Shown here: in pieces, positions 9,874 to 18,165 of the stretch
How positions within the stretch are numbered: the first letter of the stretch is position 1
Layout: each line of letters begins with the position of its first letter
Assembly (NCBI RefSeq): GCF_004421005.1
Contig: NZ_CP038026.1
Location: 1,984,001 to 2,048,000 of the forward strand
Direction: 5' to 3'
DNA: 64,000 nucleotides
Source of the DNA: Pseudoduganella plicata
GTDB lineage: Bacteria > Pseudomonadota > Gammaproteobacteria > Burkholderiales > Burkholderiaceae_D
The notes under the pieces: model-generated
Told to the model about the DNA's origin: nothing
Databases searched by the model: none
The model's input: the letters and a program-made list of their open reading frames with translations, nothing else
Made by a program: the position numbers and the translations under genes

Positions 9874-12138
9874 CTATTTGGTATCGAACGTCGTCACGCC
9901 ATCCCAGTCGGGTCCCGGCGGATCGACGCGGTAGACGGCCACGCGCCGCTCGTACAGCGCGTACAACGCACGCTCGGGCGCCGCCGCGCGCAGCGCCGCC
10001 AGGCCCACCGCTGCGTCATCCCAGCGCCGTGCGCGCAGCAGCGCCAGCGTGCGGTGCCACTCGTCCAGCTCCGCACGCGTCGCCGGGTCGATGGTCGCAT
10101 CCAGTCCGACCGGCTCGAAGATCGCAACGGGTTCGTTCTTGCCCTTCACGCGTACGAGATCGAGCTCGCGGTAGGCGAACTCCGGCGCCTGCGCCCGCGT
10201 CGCCGCGCCGACCGCGATGCCGGCGCCATAGACCTTCGTGATGCCTTCCAGCCGGGCCGCCAGGTTGACGGCGTCGCCCATCACCGTGTACGCCCGCCGG
10301 ATCGACGAGCCCATGTCGCCCACGTGCATGGAGCCGCTGTTGATGCCGATGCCGATGCGCAGCGCCGGCCAGCCGCGCCGGCCGAATTCCCGGTCCAGCC
10401 GCGTCGCGCTGGCCTGCATCAGCAAGGCAGTCGCCACCGCGCGGCTGGCGTGGTCCGCGAATGCCACTGGGGCGCCCCAGAACGCCATCACGGCGTCGCC
10501 GATGTATTTGTCCAGCGTGCCGCGGTGGCTGTCGCGGATGTCCTGCGACATCGCGGTCAGGTAGCGGTTGATGTATTCGCGCAGCTCCCTGGGCGGCAGC
10601 CCTTCGGAGATCGTCGTGAAACCGCGCACGTCGACGAACAGCACCGTCAGATCGCGGGTTTCGCCCTCCATCGTGTAGCGTTCCGGGTTGTCCGCCATCT
10701 CCGCCACCAGCTCGGGCGCCACGTACTCGCCGAAGCGCGACACCAGCGCGCGGCCGCGCCGCACCTCGAAGAAGTAGCCCCACGCGACATTGAAGACGAA
10801 CAGCGCGACGATCAGCAGCACGATGGCGGCCAGGTTCAGCACCGCGTCCTGCGCGCCGTACAGGTAAATATTGGCCAGCACGGCCAGCGCCAGCGCGGCG
10901 ACCGACACGGCGATGGACGGCAACGGCGCCAGCACGGCCAGAGCGAACGTCAGCACGATACCGAAGGCCAGCACCTGCGCCAGCTCCGCGGCCACGGCGT
11001 AGTCCGGCCGCGCCTTGAAACTGTCGTCGAGGATGGATTTGACCAGGTTCGCGTGCACTTCCACGCCGGGGTAGACGGCGCTGACCGGCGTGGCCCGCAG
11101 GTCGTTCAGGCCGGCGGCCGTCGTGCCGACCAGGACGATGACGTCCTTCAGCAGGGCCGGCGGCACGGCGCCGCGCAGCACATCGACGGCCGATACGTAG
11201 CGGAACGCTCCCCCGTGCGGGCCGCCGCTGCCGCGAAACTGCACCGTCGTCGTCATGCCTTCGCCGACAGGGATGCGGATCGCGCCCTCGGGATGGAACA
11301 GCGCGATCGCATCGAGCCCGCCGCCGGCGCGTTGCGCGCTTGACAGGCTGTCGACGGACTCCATCCACAACGGCGCGATGGCACGCGCCTGCAGCGCCAC
11401 GGCCACCGTGGCCAGCGACAGCGCGGGGTAATAGCCCGTCCCGATCTTCTGCAGCAGCGGCGTCGAGCGCACCACGCCGTCCGGGTCCGGCAGCACGCTG
11501 AAGATGCCGGCGCCCTGGGCGGCGGCCTGCAGCCGTGCGATATTGGCTTCGTAGCCGCGCGACTGATAGGCGTACAGCGTGCGTCCGTTCAGCGCTTCCT
11601 CGGTAAACGCGGGCCGCGGCAGCACGCCCTTGGCCAGGCTGCCCGATGTGGCGTAACCCAGCACGACGGGCTTTCCTGCCATCGCCGCCGCCAGCAGGCC
11701 GTCGTAGTCCATGCGCGTGCGCAGCGTTTCCAGTTGCGCGGCCAGGCCGGGCACGTCCTTCAGTTCGCGCTCGGCCAGGCGCCGCAGCACTGTGTAGCCC
11801 GAGCTGTTGTCCGGTTCCGGGAACGACACGTCGAAGCCCACGGCCGCGGCGCCGTAGCGGCGCGTCAGCTGCGTGACCAGCTGCGCCATCACGTCACGGC
11901 TCCACGGAAAGCGGCCGACGGCCGTCAGGCTGCGGTCGTCGATGTCGACGATGACGACTCTCGGGTCGAGCACGGGACGCTCGACGCGCATGCGCAGGTC
12001 GGCAATGAAGGTGTCGAGCCGCTCGACGGCATCGACGCGCAGCCAGCCGGTAACCTGCAGCGCCGCCAGGAACGTCAACACCAGGCCGGGCAACCAGCGT
12101 GTCCAATGACGACGGACCAGGCGCGCCAGGCCGGTCAC
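9874..12138 (-). CDS. CHASE2-domain class III adenylate cyclase
   Basis: A 754-residue membrane enzyme. One N-terminal helix (about 13-32) leads into an extracytoplasmic CHASE2 sensor (about 35-335), followed by three closely spaced membrane helices (about 345-430) and a class III cyclase domain (about 480-640). The two metal aspartates are visible in LFVDVRGF and YIGDAVMAFWG. The base-specificity positions are Lys in DKYIGD and Thr in YTVMGDAVNLAARLE, which favours ATP over GTP, so cAMP is the expected product. The start is a GTG whose first four bases, GTGA, overlap the stop codon of the upstream HD-GYP gene. Upstream of the TPS genes by 157 bases; CHASE2 ligand unknown. Confidence 0.9.
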   Translation of the reverse strand: MTGLARLVRRHWTRWLPGLVLTFLAALQVTGWLRVDAVERLDTFIADLRMRVERPVLDPRVVIVDIDDRSLTAVGRFPWSRDVMAQLVTQLTRRYGAAAVGFDVSFPEPDNSSGYTVLRRLAERELKDVPGLAAQLETLRTRMDYDGLLAAAMAGKPVVLGYATSGSLAKGVLPRPAFTEEALNGRTLYAYQSRGYEANIARLQAAAQGAGIFSVLPDPDGVVRSTPLLQKIGTGYYPALSLATVAVALQARAIAPLWMESVDSLSSAQRAGGGLDAIALFHPEGAIRIPVGEGMTTTVQFRGSGGPHGGAFRYVSAVDVLRGAVPPALLKDVIVLVGTTAAGLNDLRATPVSAVYPGVEVHANLVKSILDDSFKARPDYAVAAELAQVLAFGIVLTFALAVLAPLPSIAVSVAALALAVLANIYLYGAQDAVLNLAAIVLLIVALFVFNVAWGYFFEVRRGRALVSRFGEYVAPELVAEMADNPERYTMEGETRDLTVLFVDVRGFTTISEGLPPRELREYINRYLTAMSQDIRDSHRGTLDKYIGDAVMAFWGAPVAFADHASRAVATALLMQASATRLDREFGRRGWPALRIGIGINSGSMHVGDMGSSIRRAYTVMGDAVNLAARLEGITKVYGAGIAVGAATRAQAPEFAYRELDLVRVKGKNEPVAIFEPVGLDATIDPATRAELDEWHRTLALLRARRWDDAAVGLAALRAAAPERALYALYERRVAVYRVDPPGPDWDGVTTFDTK

Positions 12139-13751
12139 GGCGTATAGCCGGGGATGGCCGACTCGTCGACGTCGTCGATCTGGGCCGGGTCCAGGTGGCC
12201 GCGGGCGAACTCCAGGTAGACCTTGCGGCGAACGAAGATGTCGAACAGGGCCGGGTCGATATGGCCGTTCAGGCTGAAGCGGCCCAGGATGGCCAGCGCC
12301 TCGGACAGCGCCTTGGGCTTCTTGTACGGCCGGTCGGTGGCCGTCAGGGCCTCGAAGATGTCGGCGATCGCCATGACGCGGGCGGGAATCGACATCTGGT
12401 CGCCGCGCAGCCCTTTCGGATAGCCCTTGCCGTCCATGCGCTCATGGTGGCCGCCGGCGAATTCGGGCACGTGGCGCAGGTGCTTCGGCCAGGGCAGCGA
12501 CTCCAGCATGCGCACCGTCATGACGATGTGATTGTTGATGATGGCACGCTCCTCGGGCGTCAGCGTGCCGTAGCGGATCGTCAGGTTGTGGACCTCGTCG
12601 GCACCGAGAAACGGCTGCTCGACGCCTTCCGCGTCCGTCCACCGCCGCGCGGCGATGCGGCGCACGCGGTCTTCGTCGTCCGGGGCCATGCCTTCGCTGC
12701 CCACGTTGACGTGGCGCAGGAACGCGCGCTCGGCGCGCAGCGTGGCCTGTTCCTGGCGCAGCCTGGCGCCGATGGCGTCCGGGTCGCCGCCGGCGATCTG
12801 CTCCTTCAGCGCGCGCAGCTCGGCGTCGCGCAGCAGCACCTCGAAGCGCGTGTCCAGCAGCCCGATGCGGTCGTAGATCGTCTGCAGCTTGGTGGCCTTG
12901 TCGACGATGTGGACGGGCGTGGTGATCTTGCCGCAGTCGTGCAGCAGCCCGGCCAGCCACAGCTCCTTGCGGTCGGCGTCCGACATGCGGAAATTCGCCA
13001 GCGGGCCGTGCTCCGCCTCGCTGGCCGCATCCGCCAGCATCATCGTCAGCACGGGCACGAACTGGCAGTGACGGCCCGTGTAAGGCGACTTCTCGTCGAT
13101 GCCGATGTTGATCAGGTTGACGATCCCTTCCAGCAGCTTTTCCAGCTGGCCGACCAGTTGCTGGGTCGTCAGCGCCACTGCGGCCTGCGCCGCCAGCGCT
13201 TCGATAAAGCGCTGGTCGGTGGCGGAAAAGGTGCCGACGGTCCCGCCCCGCGGGTCGCGCGCGTTGATCAGCTGGAGAACGCCCAGCAGTTCGCCCGTGT
13301 GGTCGCGCATCGGCACCGTCAGGAACGACTGCGAGCGGTAGCCGAAGCGCTGGTCGAACGCGCGCATGCCGGAGAAGTTGAAGCCGTCGGCCTGGTAGAC
13401 GTCGGCGATGTTCACTGACTGGCCCTGGTTGGCCGCATACGCCGCCACCGATTCCAGATTGGGTTCGCCCTGTTCGCCCGTCAGCGCCACGGGCGCGATA
13501 TCGCCCGGATTGCCGCTCGATCCCCCCAGGTGCAGCCCGAGCGTATCGTTGACGGACAGGTGGAAACACAGCGTACGCCCGTCACTGCTGGGCCGGTACA
13601 GCGTGCCGCCATCCGCATTGGTCATGCGCTTGGCGACCAGCAGTATCCGCTCCAGCAGCAGATCCGTGTCGTGGCCCGCGCCCAGCGCCACGGACAATTC
13701 CGTCAGCTGATCCAGCCGCTGCGCGATCTGGTCGTGATTCAGTTCATGCAT
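12135..13751 (-). CDS. GAF plus HD-GYP phosphodiesterase-type protein with an internal insertion
   Basis: A 538-residue cytoplasmic protein. Residues about 20-190 form a GAF sensor domain. The HD-GYP domain begins near residue 225; LLHDCGK lies at about 267-273 and HHERMDGKGYPKGL near 431-444. The two catalytic blocks are about 160 residues apart, whereas typical HD-GYP domains have about 60 between them; the extra part is charged and helix-rich, possibly a coiled coil. Cyclic-di-GMP hydrolysis is the family function and the metal ligands look intact, but activity is inferred. It is translationally coupled to the cyclase gene by a four-base overlap, so one transcript makes enzymes of two different cyclic nucleotides. 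Confidence 0.87.
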   Translation of the reverse strand: MHELNHDQIAQRLDQLTELSVALGAGHDTDLLLERILLVAKRMTNADGGTLYRPSSDGRTLCFHLSVNDTLGLHLGGSSGNPGDIAPVALTGEQGEPNLESVAAYAANQGQSVNIADVYQADGFNFSGMRAFDQRFGYRSQSFLTVPMRDHTGELLGVLQLINARDPRGGTVGTFSATDQRFIEALAAQAAVALTTQQLVGQLEKLLEGIVNLINIGIDEKSPYTGRHCQFVPVLTMMLADAASEAEHGPLANFRMSDADRKELWLAGLLHDCGKITTPVHIVDKATKLQTIYDRIGLLDTRFEVLLRDAELRALKEQIAGGDPDAIGARLRQEQATLRAERAFLRHVNVGSEGMAPDDEDRVRRIAARRWTDAEGVEQPFLGADEVHNLTIRYGTLTPEERAIINNHIVMTVRMLESLPWPKHLRHVPEFAGGHHERMDGKGYPKGLRGDQMSIPARVMAIADIFEALTATDRPYKKPKALSEALAILGRFSLNGHIDPALFDIFVRRKVYLEFARGHLDPAQIDDVDESAIPGYTP

Positions 13752-13815
13752 ATTCTCGGGGCTTTAGTTACCTCACGGAAATGAATATCTTAACAGCCTC
13801 ACCAGCAACATGCAT

Positions 13816-13827
13816 ACTGTATACAGT
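13816..13827. promoter_or_regulatory. Perfect 12-bp palindrome between divergent operons
   Basis: ACTGTATACAGT is a perfect palindrome in the 233-base gap between the HD-GYP gene and the divergent metallo-beta-lactamase-fold gene. It contains CTGT and ACAG, but only two bases separate them, so it is not a LexA site. A dimeric repressor or activator could bind here and control both directions; the binder is unknown. Confidence 0.35.
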
Positions 13828-13984
13828 TACGGACGCAACATCCGTTCGATTCCACGGGTAGCGCGATGTCGGACCAGTTGCGCTGCAAAACCCGCTATCA
13901 TCGTGGATAACCGAAGGATAACGCCCCCGCGCGGACGGCGCAGCAAAATCGGGTGAATAAGAACAGCGATCAGGATTCTCGACG

Positions 13985-14878
13985 ATGAAATGTAAATTCT
14001 GGGGGGTGCGCGGATCGATTCCGTCGCCCGGGCCGCGCACCGTGCGCTATGGTGGCAATACCACCTGCATCGAGGTGCGCAGCGACGACGGCACGCTGAT
14101 CGTCCTCGATGGCGGCACCGGCCTGTTTTGCCTGGCCCAGGCGCTCGTCGCCTCCCCCCGGCGGCCCATCGAGGCACACATCTTCATCACGCACAGCCAC
14201 TGGGACCATATCCACGGCCTGCCCTTCTTCACGCCGTTGTTCATCAAGGGGAGCCGCGTGCGCCTGCACGGCGTGACCGACCCGGAGACGGGCCGCGGCA
14301 TCGAGCACGTGATGAACGTACAGCTGCAGAACAGCTACTTCCCCGTCAGCGAGGCGCAGATGGGCGCCCTGATCGATTACCGCACGCTGGCCGTGGGCGA
14401 GCCGTTCGCCGTGGGCGACGCGGTCGTGCGCAACGTCGTCATGGGCCACCCGGTCACGGACCTGGGCTACCGCATCGACTGCAACGGCAAGTCGCTGTTC
14501 TTCACGGGCGACCACGAGCCGCTGTACAACCTGTACCCGGAGGATCACCCGGAGCACCGCGCCTGCGCGGAGCACGTGGCCGAACGCACGGCGGCCATCG
14601 ACGCGATGGTCCTGGGTGTCGACGTGCTGATCGCCGACTGCTCGTACACGAGGGAAGAGTATCCGGCCAAGACGGGCTGGGGCCACGGCACGTTCGACAG
14701 CGCGCTGGCGATGGCACTGCGCGCGGGCGCGAAGCAGCTGTACTGCACCCACCATGAACCCACGCGCAGCGACGACGAGCTGGAGGCGGCGTTCGCGGAA
14801 GTCATGGCACGGCATGCGGGAATGCTGAACGGTTTGCAGGTGTTCCTGGCCTATGAGGGCCTGGAAGTCGAGCTGTAA
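13985..14878 (+). CDS. Metallo-beta-lactamase-fold hydrolase
   Basis: A 297-residue enzyme that begins KFWGVRGSIPSPGP and carries the metal motif His70-Ser-His72-Trp-Asp74-His75, then a later FTGDHEP motif and CTHHEPTRSD near the C-terminus. The N-terminal signature is that of a subgroup of the fold often annotated as phosphodiesterase-like or simply MBL-fold hydrolase. No signal peptide is visible. It is divergent from the cyclase and HD-GYP genes, so a role in breaking down a cyclic nucleotide is attractive but unproven. AGGA lies ahead of the ATG. Confidence 0.8.
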   Translation: MKCKFWGVRGSIPSPGPRTVRYGGNTTCIEVRSDDGTLIVLDGGTGLFCLAQALVASPRRPIEAHIFITHSHWDHIHGLPFFTPLFIKGSRVRLHGVTDPETGRGIEHVMNVQLQNSYFPVSEAQMGALIDYRTLAVGEPFAVGDAVVRNVVMGHPVTDLGYRIDCNGKSLFFTGDHEPLYNLYPEDHPEHRACAEHVAERTAAIDAMVLGVDVLIADCSYTREEYPAKTGWGHGTFDSALAMALRAGAKQLYCTHHEPTRSDDELEAAFAEVMARHAGMLNGLQVFLAYEGLEVEL

Positions 14879-14934
14879 CGGCGGCGTTATAAGGTCGGCG
14901 TTGTAACGGGCGGGTTTTTACGGAACAGGAAAGC

Positions 14935-15390
14935 ATGGAACAGCTTCGGGGGATCGTCAGCGATCTGCGGCACGGCAAGACCGTCATGTACAAGAAGGAG
15001 ACCGGCACCAGCACCCTGCACGCGGCGGTGTTCCGGCTGGGCGAGCAGCAATGCAAGATCGTCGCCAATCACCCCATCGTCATCAACGACGGCGACGAGA
15101 TGATCCTGTCCGGCGCATACCGCAGCGACAAGCTGTTCATCGCGCTGGCGCACCGCAACGTGACGCGCCGCGCCGAGGGTCACGAAGGCTGGGCCACCCG
15201 CCTGGCCCTGACGGTGGTGCTGGTCGCCGCCGGCATCTGGCTCAGCACCGAACTGCTGGGCGGCGGCTACGCGCTGGTGCTGTGCGCCGCGCTGCTGGGC
15301 TCCGGCGTGCTGATGTCGTGGCGCTCGGTGCAGGTGATCCTGTCGATCCTGGCGCTGCGGCCGGCGCCGGCGAAGAAGAAAAAGAAGTGA
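14935..15390 (+). CDS. Unknown small membrane protein with a lysine tail
   Basis: No family was recognised. The 151-residue protein has a soluble N-terminal half (about 1-80, starting MEQLRGIVSDLRHGKTVMYKK), two membrane helices (about 83-102 and 106-124) and a C-terminal tail ending in five lysines. The tail should lie in the cytoplasm by the positive-inside rule. An ACAGGA ribosome site precedes the ATG. It lies 56 bases after the MBL-fold gene and 35 before the tandem paralogues, so it probably belongs to the same transcript. Confidence 0.7.
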   Translation: MEQLRGIVSDLRHGKTVMYKKETGTSTLHAAVFRLGEQQCKIVANHPIVINDGDEMILSGAYRSDKLFIALAHRNVTRRAEGHEGWATRLALTVVLVAAGIWLSTELLGGGYALVLCAALLGSGVLMSWRSVQVILSILALRPAPAKKKKK

Positions 15391-15425
15391 CGTCGCTGTT
15401 GTTCACGGCACGCGAAGGAGAACGG

Positions 15426-16025
15426 ATGGCGGTAATGAACATAGCGGTCGATGGCGCAACGGTAGCGGCGGTCGATCTGGCGCGACTGGACATGTTCGCG
15501 GTGCACCTGTACGGCGACCTGACCAGCGCCGATGCGGCCTGCCTGTCCTGCCATGGCGGCACGTATCCGGACGACGGGCCGTCGACGTTCCGTATCTGGG
15601 CCGAACAGGCATTGCCCGGCCGGACCCCCATGGTAACGGTGACGTTTACCGACAGCGCTCCCGCTGCGCAGCTCACGCAGGGCAAGACGATCGCCGAGAT
15701 GTTCCCGGACGAGCCGCACAGCGGGCGCACCGATTTCACGCCGACGCCGGCGGAGGAAGCAGAGCTGCGCAACCGGCCACGCGTGCGCGCAGGCTTCTCG
15801 TGGGCGCTGCGCACGTCGGGCGGCGACGACCTCGCCGGCCGCAATGGGAGCGACGACGATTCCTTCGCCTTCTCGGTCCTGTGGACGCCCGACTATCCGA
15901 CCCAGGCGCGCGTGAATGGGTCGACCACGAATATCGACAACGTGCTGCGGCGTGCAGGCGGCACGGAACTGTACAACGGCATGCTGCACGTGGGCGACAG
16001 CGTCACGTTCCGCTGCGGCGATTAG
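15426..16025 (+). CDS. Unknown protein, first member of a tandem paralogous pair
   Basis: A 199-residue soluble protein with no recognised family and no signal peptide. It begins MAVMNIAVDG and is mostly composed of short hydrophobic strands, suggesting a beta-rich fold. It clearly resembles the next gene: both start MAVM[NS]I.VDG, both contain RVR.GFS.AL.TS in the last third, and both end with a GD.VT.RCG motif. AAGGAG precedes the ATG at 15426; longer upstream extensions in this frame overlap the previous gene and were not used. The position downstream of the MBL-fold enzyme is the only functional hint. Confidence 0.7.
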   Translation: MAVMNIAVDGATVAAVDLARLDMFAVHLYGDLTSADAACLSCHGGTYPDDGPSTFRIWAEQALPGRTPMVTVTFTDSAPAAQLTQGKTIAEMFPDEPHSGRTDFTPTPAEEAELRNRPRVRAGFSWALRTSGGDDLAGRNGSDDDSFAFSVLWTPDYPTQARVNGSTTNIDNVLRRAGGTELYNGMLHVGDSVTFRCGD

Positions 16026-16033
16026 GAGAAGAC

Positions 16034-16642
16034 ATGGCGGTGATGAGCATAACGGTCGATGGCGACCCGGTGGCGGTCGTCGACAACGGCGACCTGGCGA
16101 TGCTGTCGGTGCACCTGCGCGCCAGCGTCACGGAGGAGCATGCGGCGGTGCTGTCGTGCGACGGCACGCTGACGGCGGGCCACGCGGACGGTTACCGCGT
16201 CTGGCTACCCGAGCTGGCGTTGCGCGACGGCCAGGTCGTGACGATACGGATGGACGACGATAACCGCATGCCCGTCACGCCCGCGCAGGCACCGGCCGTG
16301 CCGCATACGGGCCTGTCGCCGGAATCGGTGGCGACGCTGGGCAACGCCGGCTCGCCCACGGCGCGCGATGTGGCAGCCTCGCGCGGCCACGCCCGCGTGC
16401 GGCCCGGTTTCTCGTTCGCGCTGGCGACCTCGCGCGGCACCCGCTGCGACGTGCGCAGCGGCCCGGGCGACGAACAGTTCCAGTGCCTCGTCATGTGGAC
16501 GCTGGACTGGGAGCCGGAATACGCCCGCATCCGTGCCCTGACAACCAACCGCGAACGCATCCTGCGCCGCGATCCCGGCACGCCGGTATTCGACGGCCGG
16601 CTGTTCCTGGGCGACGTCGTCACCATCCGCTGCGGGGGCTGA
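16034..16642 (+). CDS. Unknown protein, second member of a tandem paralogous pair
   Basis: A 202-residue protein that begins MAVMSITVDGDPVAVVDNGD and is a diverged copy of the gene 8 bases upstream, with the same N-terminal, RVRPGFSFALATS and DVVTIRCGG landmarks. The central part differs strongly, so the duplication is old or the middle evolves fast. An AGGAGA ribosome site overlaps the end of the first copy. No domain was recognised. Tandem retention in one operon suggests a heterodimer or two related substrates or partners, which is inference. Confidence 0.7.
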   Translation: MAVMSITVDGDPVAVVDNGDLAMLSVHLRASVTEEHAAVLSCDGTLTAGHADGYRVWLPELALRDGQVVTIRMDDDNRMPVTPAQAPAVPHTGLSPESVATLGNAGSPTARDVAASRGHARVRPGFSFALATSRGTRCDVRSGPGDEQFQCLVMWTLDWEPEYARIRALTTNRERILRRDPGTPVFDGRLFLGDVVTIRCGG

Positions 16643-16643
16643 A

Positions 16644-17036
16644 ATGCTGTCTCACGTCTTTATCGGCGTAACCGATTTCGAACGCGCCTTCACGTTCTAT
16701 GCGCCGCTGATGGCGGCGCTGGGCCAGCCGCTGCGCTTTCGCGACGACACGCGGCCGTGGGCCGGCTGGATGCCGTCCGATGCGCCCCGTCCCCTGCTGC
16801 TGATCGGCGCGCCGCAGGACGGTCATGCCGCCACCGTCGGCAACGGCGCGATGACGGCGCTGCTGGCCCGGGACCGCGCTACCGTCGATGCGGCTCATGC
16901 GGCGGCGCTGGCGCATGGCGGCACCTGCGAAGGCGTACCCGGACTGCGGCCGGCATACCATCCGGATTATTACGGGGCGTACTTCCGCGACCCGGATGGC
17001 AACAAGCTGTGCGTATGCTGCCACGAGGCGGCGTAA
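16644..17036 (+). CDS. VOC-superfamily (glyoxalase-like) protein
   Basis: A 130-residue single VOC module: it starts MLSHVFIGVTDFERAFTFYAPLM, typical of the beta-alpha-beta unit, and ends with YYGAYFRDPDGNKLCVCCH, the usual second metal-ligand region. Such proteins include glyoxalase I relatives, dioxygenases and resistance proteins, and the substrate cannot be told. The start codon lies one base after the stop of the previous gene, so it is cotranslated with the paralogous pair, although its family is so widespread that a functional link is uncertain. Confidence 0.85.
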   Translation: MLSHVFIGVTDFERAFTFYAPLMAALGQPLRFRDDTRPWAGWMPSDAPRPLLLIGAPQDGHAATVGNGAMTALLARDRATVDAAHAAALAHGGTCEGVPGLRPAYHPDYYGAYFRDPDGNKLCVCCHEAA

Positions 17037-17037
17037 A

Positions 17038-17565
17038 TCAGGTTGCCGGCAGCCGCTTGTACATGACGGTGGTCGCGCCCAGGGAACCGTCGTCCAGCCG
17101 GGCATAGTCGGGAATCGTCCCGCTCACTTCGAAGCCAAGCCGCTCGTACAGGTGCTGGGCCCCGCTGCCCGTCCACGTATCCAGCACGAGCAGGGTACGG
17201 CCCAGTTCCCGCGCACGTTCCTCGGCCGCCGCCATCAGCCGCAATGCCATGCCGCGCCGGCGCGCGCCAGGATGCACCAGCATCTTGTTGATCTCGGCGC
17301 GGTGCGCGCCATTGGCCGGCATTGCCAGCGCCAGTTGCACGGTGCCGCGGACGCCGTTGTCGTCGCTGGCGACAAAGAGCGTGCGCGCGCCGGCATCGAC
17401 CTGCTGCGCCACGGAGAGCCAGTATCGGCGGGCGTCGCTGACGTCGAACGGCGGCACGAAGCCGACGCTGGCACCGTGCAGCAGGCAGGCGTGCAGCAAG
17501 TCGGCCAGCGCGGCGGCATGGGCGCGCACGCCATCGCCATGCAATTCTTCGATAGTCAGTTTCAT
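17038..17565 (-). CDS. GNAT-family N-acetyltransferase
   Basis: A 175-residue GNAT enzyme that would transfer an acetyl group from acetyl-CoA to an amine. The acetyl-CoA loop is visible as MLVHPGARRRGMALRLM (an R-R-x-G-x-A-type motif) and the C-terminal half contains LYERLGFE. I chose the ATG at 17565, whose ATGA overlaps the stop codon of the upstream XRE-cupin regulator, over a second ATG at 17574. The pair therefore forms a coupled two-gene unit in which the regulator probably controls the acetyltransferase. The substrate is unknown. Confidence 0.9.
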   Translation of the reverse strand: MKLTIEELHGDGVRAHAAALADLLHACLLHGASVGFVPPFDVSDARRYWLSVAQQVDAGARTLFVASDDNGVRGTVQLALAMPANGAHRAEINKMLVHPGARRRGMALRLMAAAEERARELGRTLLVLDTWTGSGAQHLYERLGFEVSGTIPDYARLDDGSLGATTVMYKRLPAT

Positions 17566-18125
17566 GGTTCGCATACCGCGATCAGGTAATGGGCCGGCGT
17601 GGGGCCGGGACACACGAAACGGGTGGGGCCGAACAGGCGAAAGCGCAGGCAGTCGCCCTGCTCCAGGCGATACGTCACGCCTTCCAGCGTGTAGTCGAGC
17701 GCGCCGTCCAGCATCCAGATGTGCTGCTCCAGCCCGCGCACGGCCGGCTGGTCGTAGTCGATGACGGCGCCGGCGGGCAGCCGCCCTTCGACCAGCTCCG
17801 CGCGCAGCCCCTGCGCCGGTGGCGACACCATGCGCCGCGTAAAGCCGCTGGCCGGATCGGTCCAGACGGGCTGCTGGCCGGCGCGGATCAGTTGCGCGCC
17901 CTGCTCTTCGACTTCGGCGATCAGGCGCGACATCGGCAGGCCGTACACGGTGCACAGCTTGCCCAGCAGCGCCGCCGTGGGGCTGCTCTCGCCCCGTTCG
18001 AGGCGCGACAGCGTGGCGCGGCTGATGCCGCTGGCGGCGGCGAGGGCGTCGAGCGACAGGCCGCGCTCCTCGCGCAGCGCGGCCAGGCGGCGGACCAGTT
18101 TGGATTCGAAATCGTCTTCTCTCAT
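17562..18125 (-). CDS. XRE-family regulator with C-terminal cupin domain
   Basis: A 187-residue transcription factor: helix-turn-helix at about residues 10-65 (ISRATLSRLERGESSPT is the recognition region) and a small cupin barrel at about 110-185 that probably binds a metabolite. Members of this architecture often regulate amino-acid, polyamine or detoxification genes. It is followed by an overlapping acetyltransferase gene. A dyad that spans its own start codon (18122-18150) suggests autorepression. Confidence 0.9.
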   Translation of the reverse strand: MREDDFESKLVRRLAALREERGLSLDALAAASGISRATLSRLERGESSPTAALLGKLCTVYGLPMSRLIAEVEEQGAQLIRAGQQPVWTDPASGFTRRMVSPPAQGLRAELVEGRLPAGAVIDYDQPAVRGLEQHIWMLDGALDYTLEGVTYRLEQGDCLRFRLFGPTRFVCPGPTPAHYLIAVCEP

Positions 18126-18150
18126 AAACGAGAGATTATCTCATTTATGA
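18122..18150. promoter_or_regulatory. Nested inverted repeat over the XRE-cupin start codon
   Basis: TCATAAA (18122-18128) and TTTATGA (18144-18150) are perfect arms, and nested inside is the 11-base palindrome GAGATTATCTC (18132-18142). The site covers the ATG and leader of the regulator gene, exactly where an autorepressor would block transcription. Binding by the XRE protein itself is inferred from position. Confidence 0.6.
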
Positions 18151-18165
18151 TACGTCGGCAAGGGA

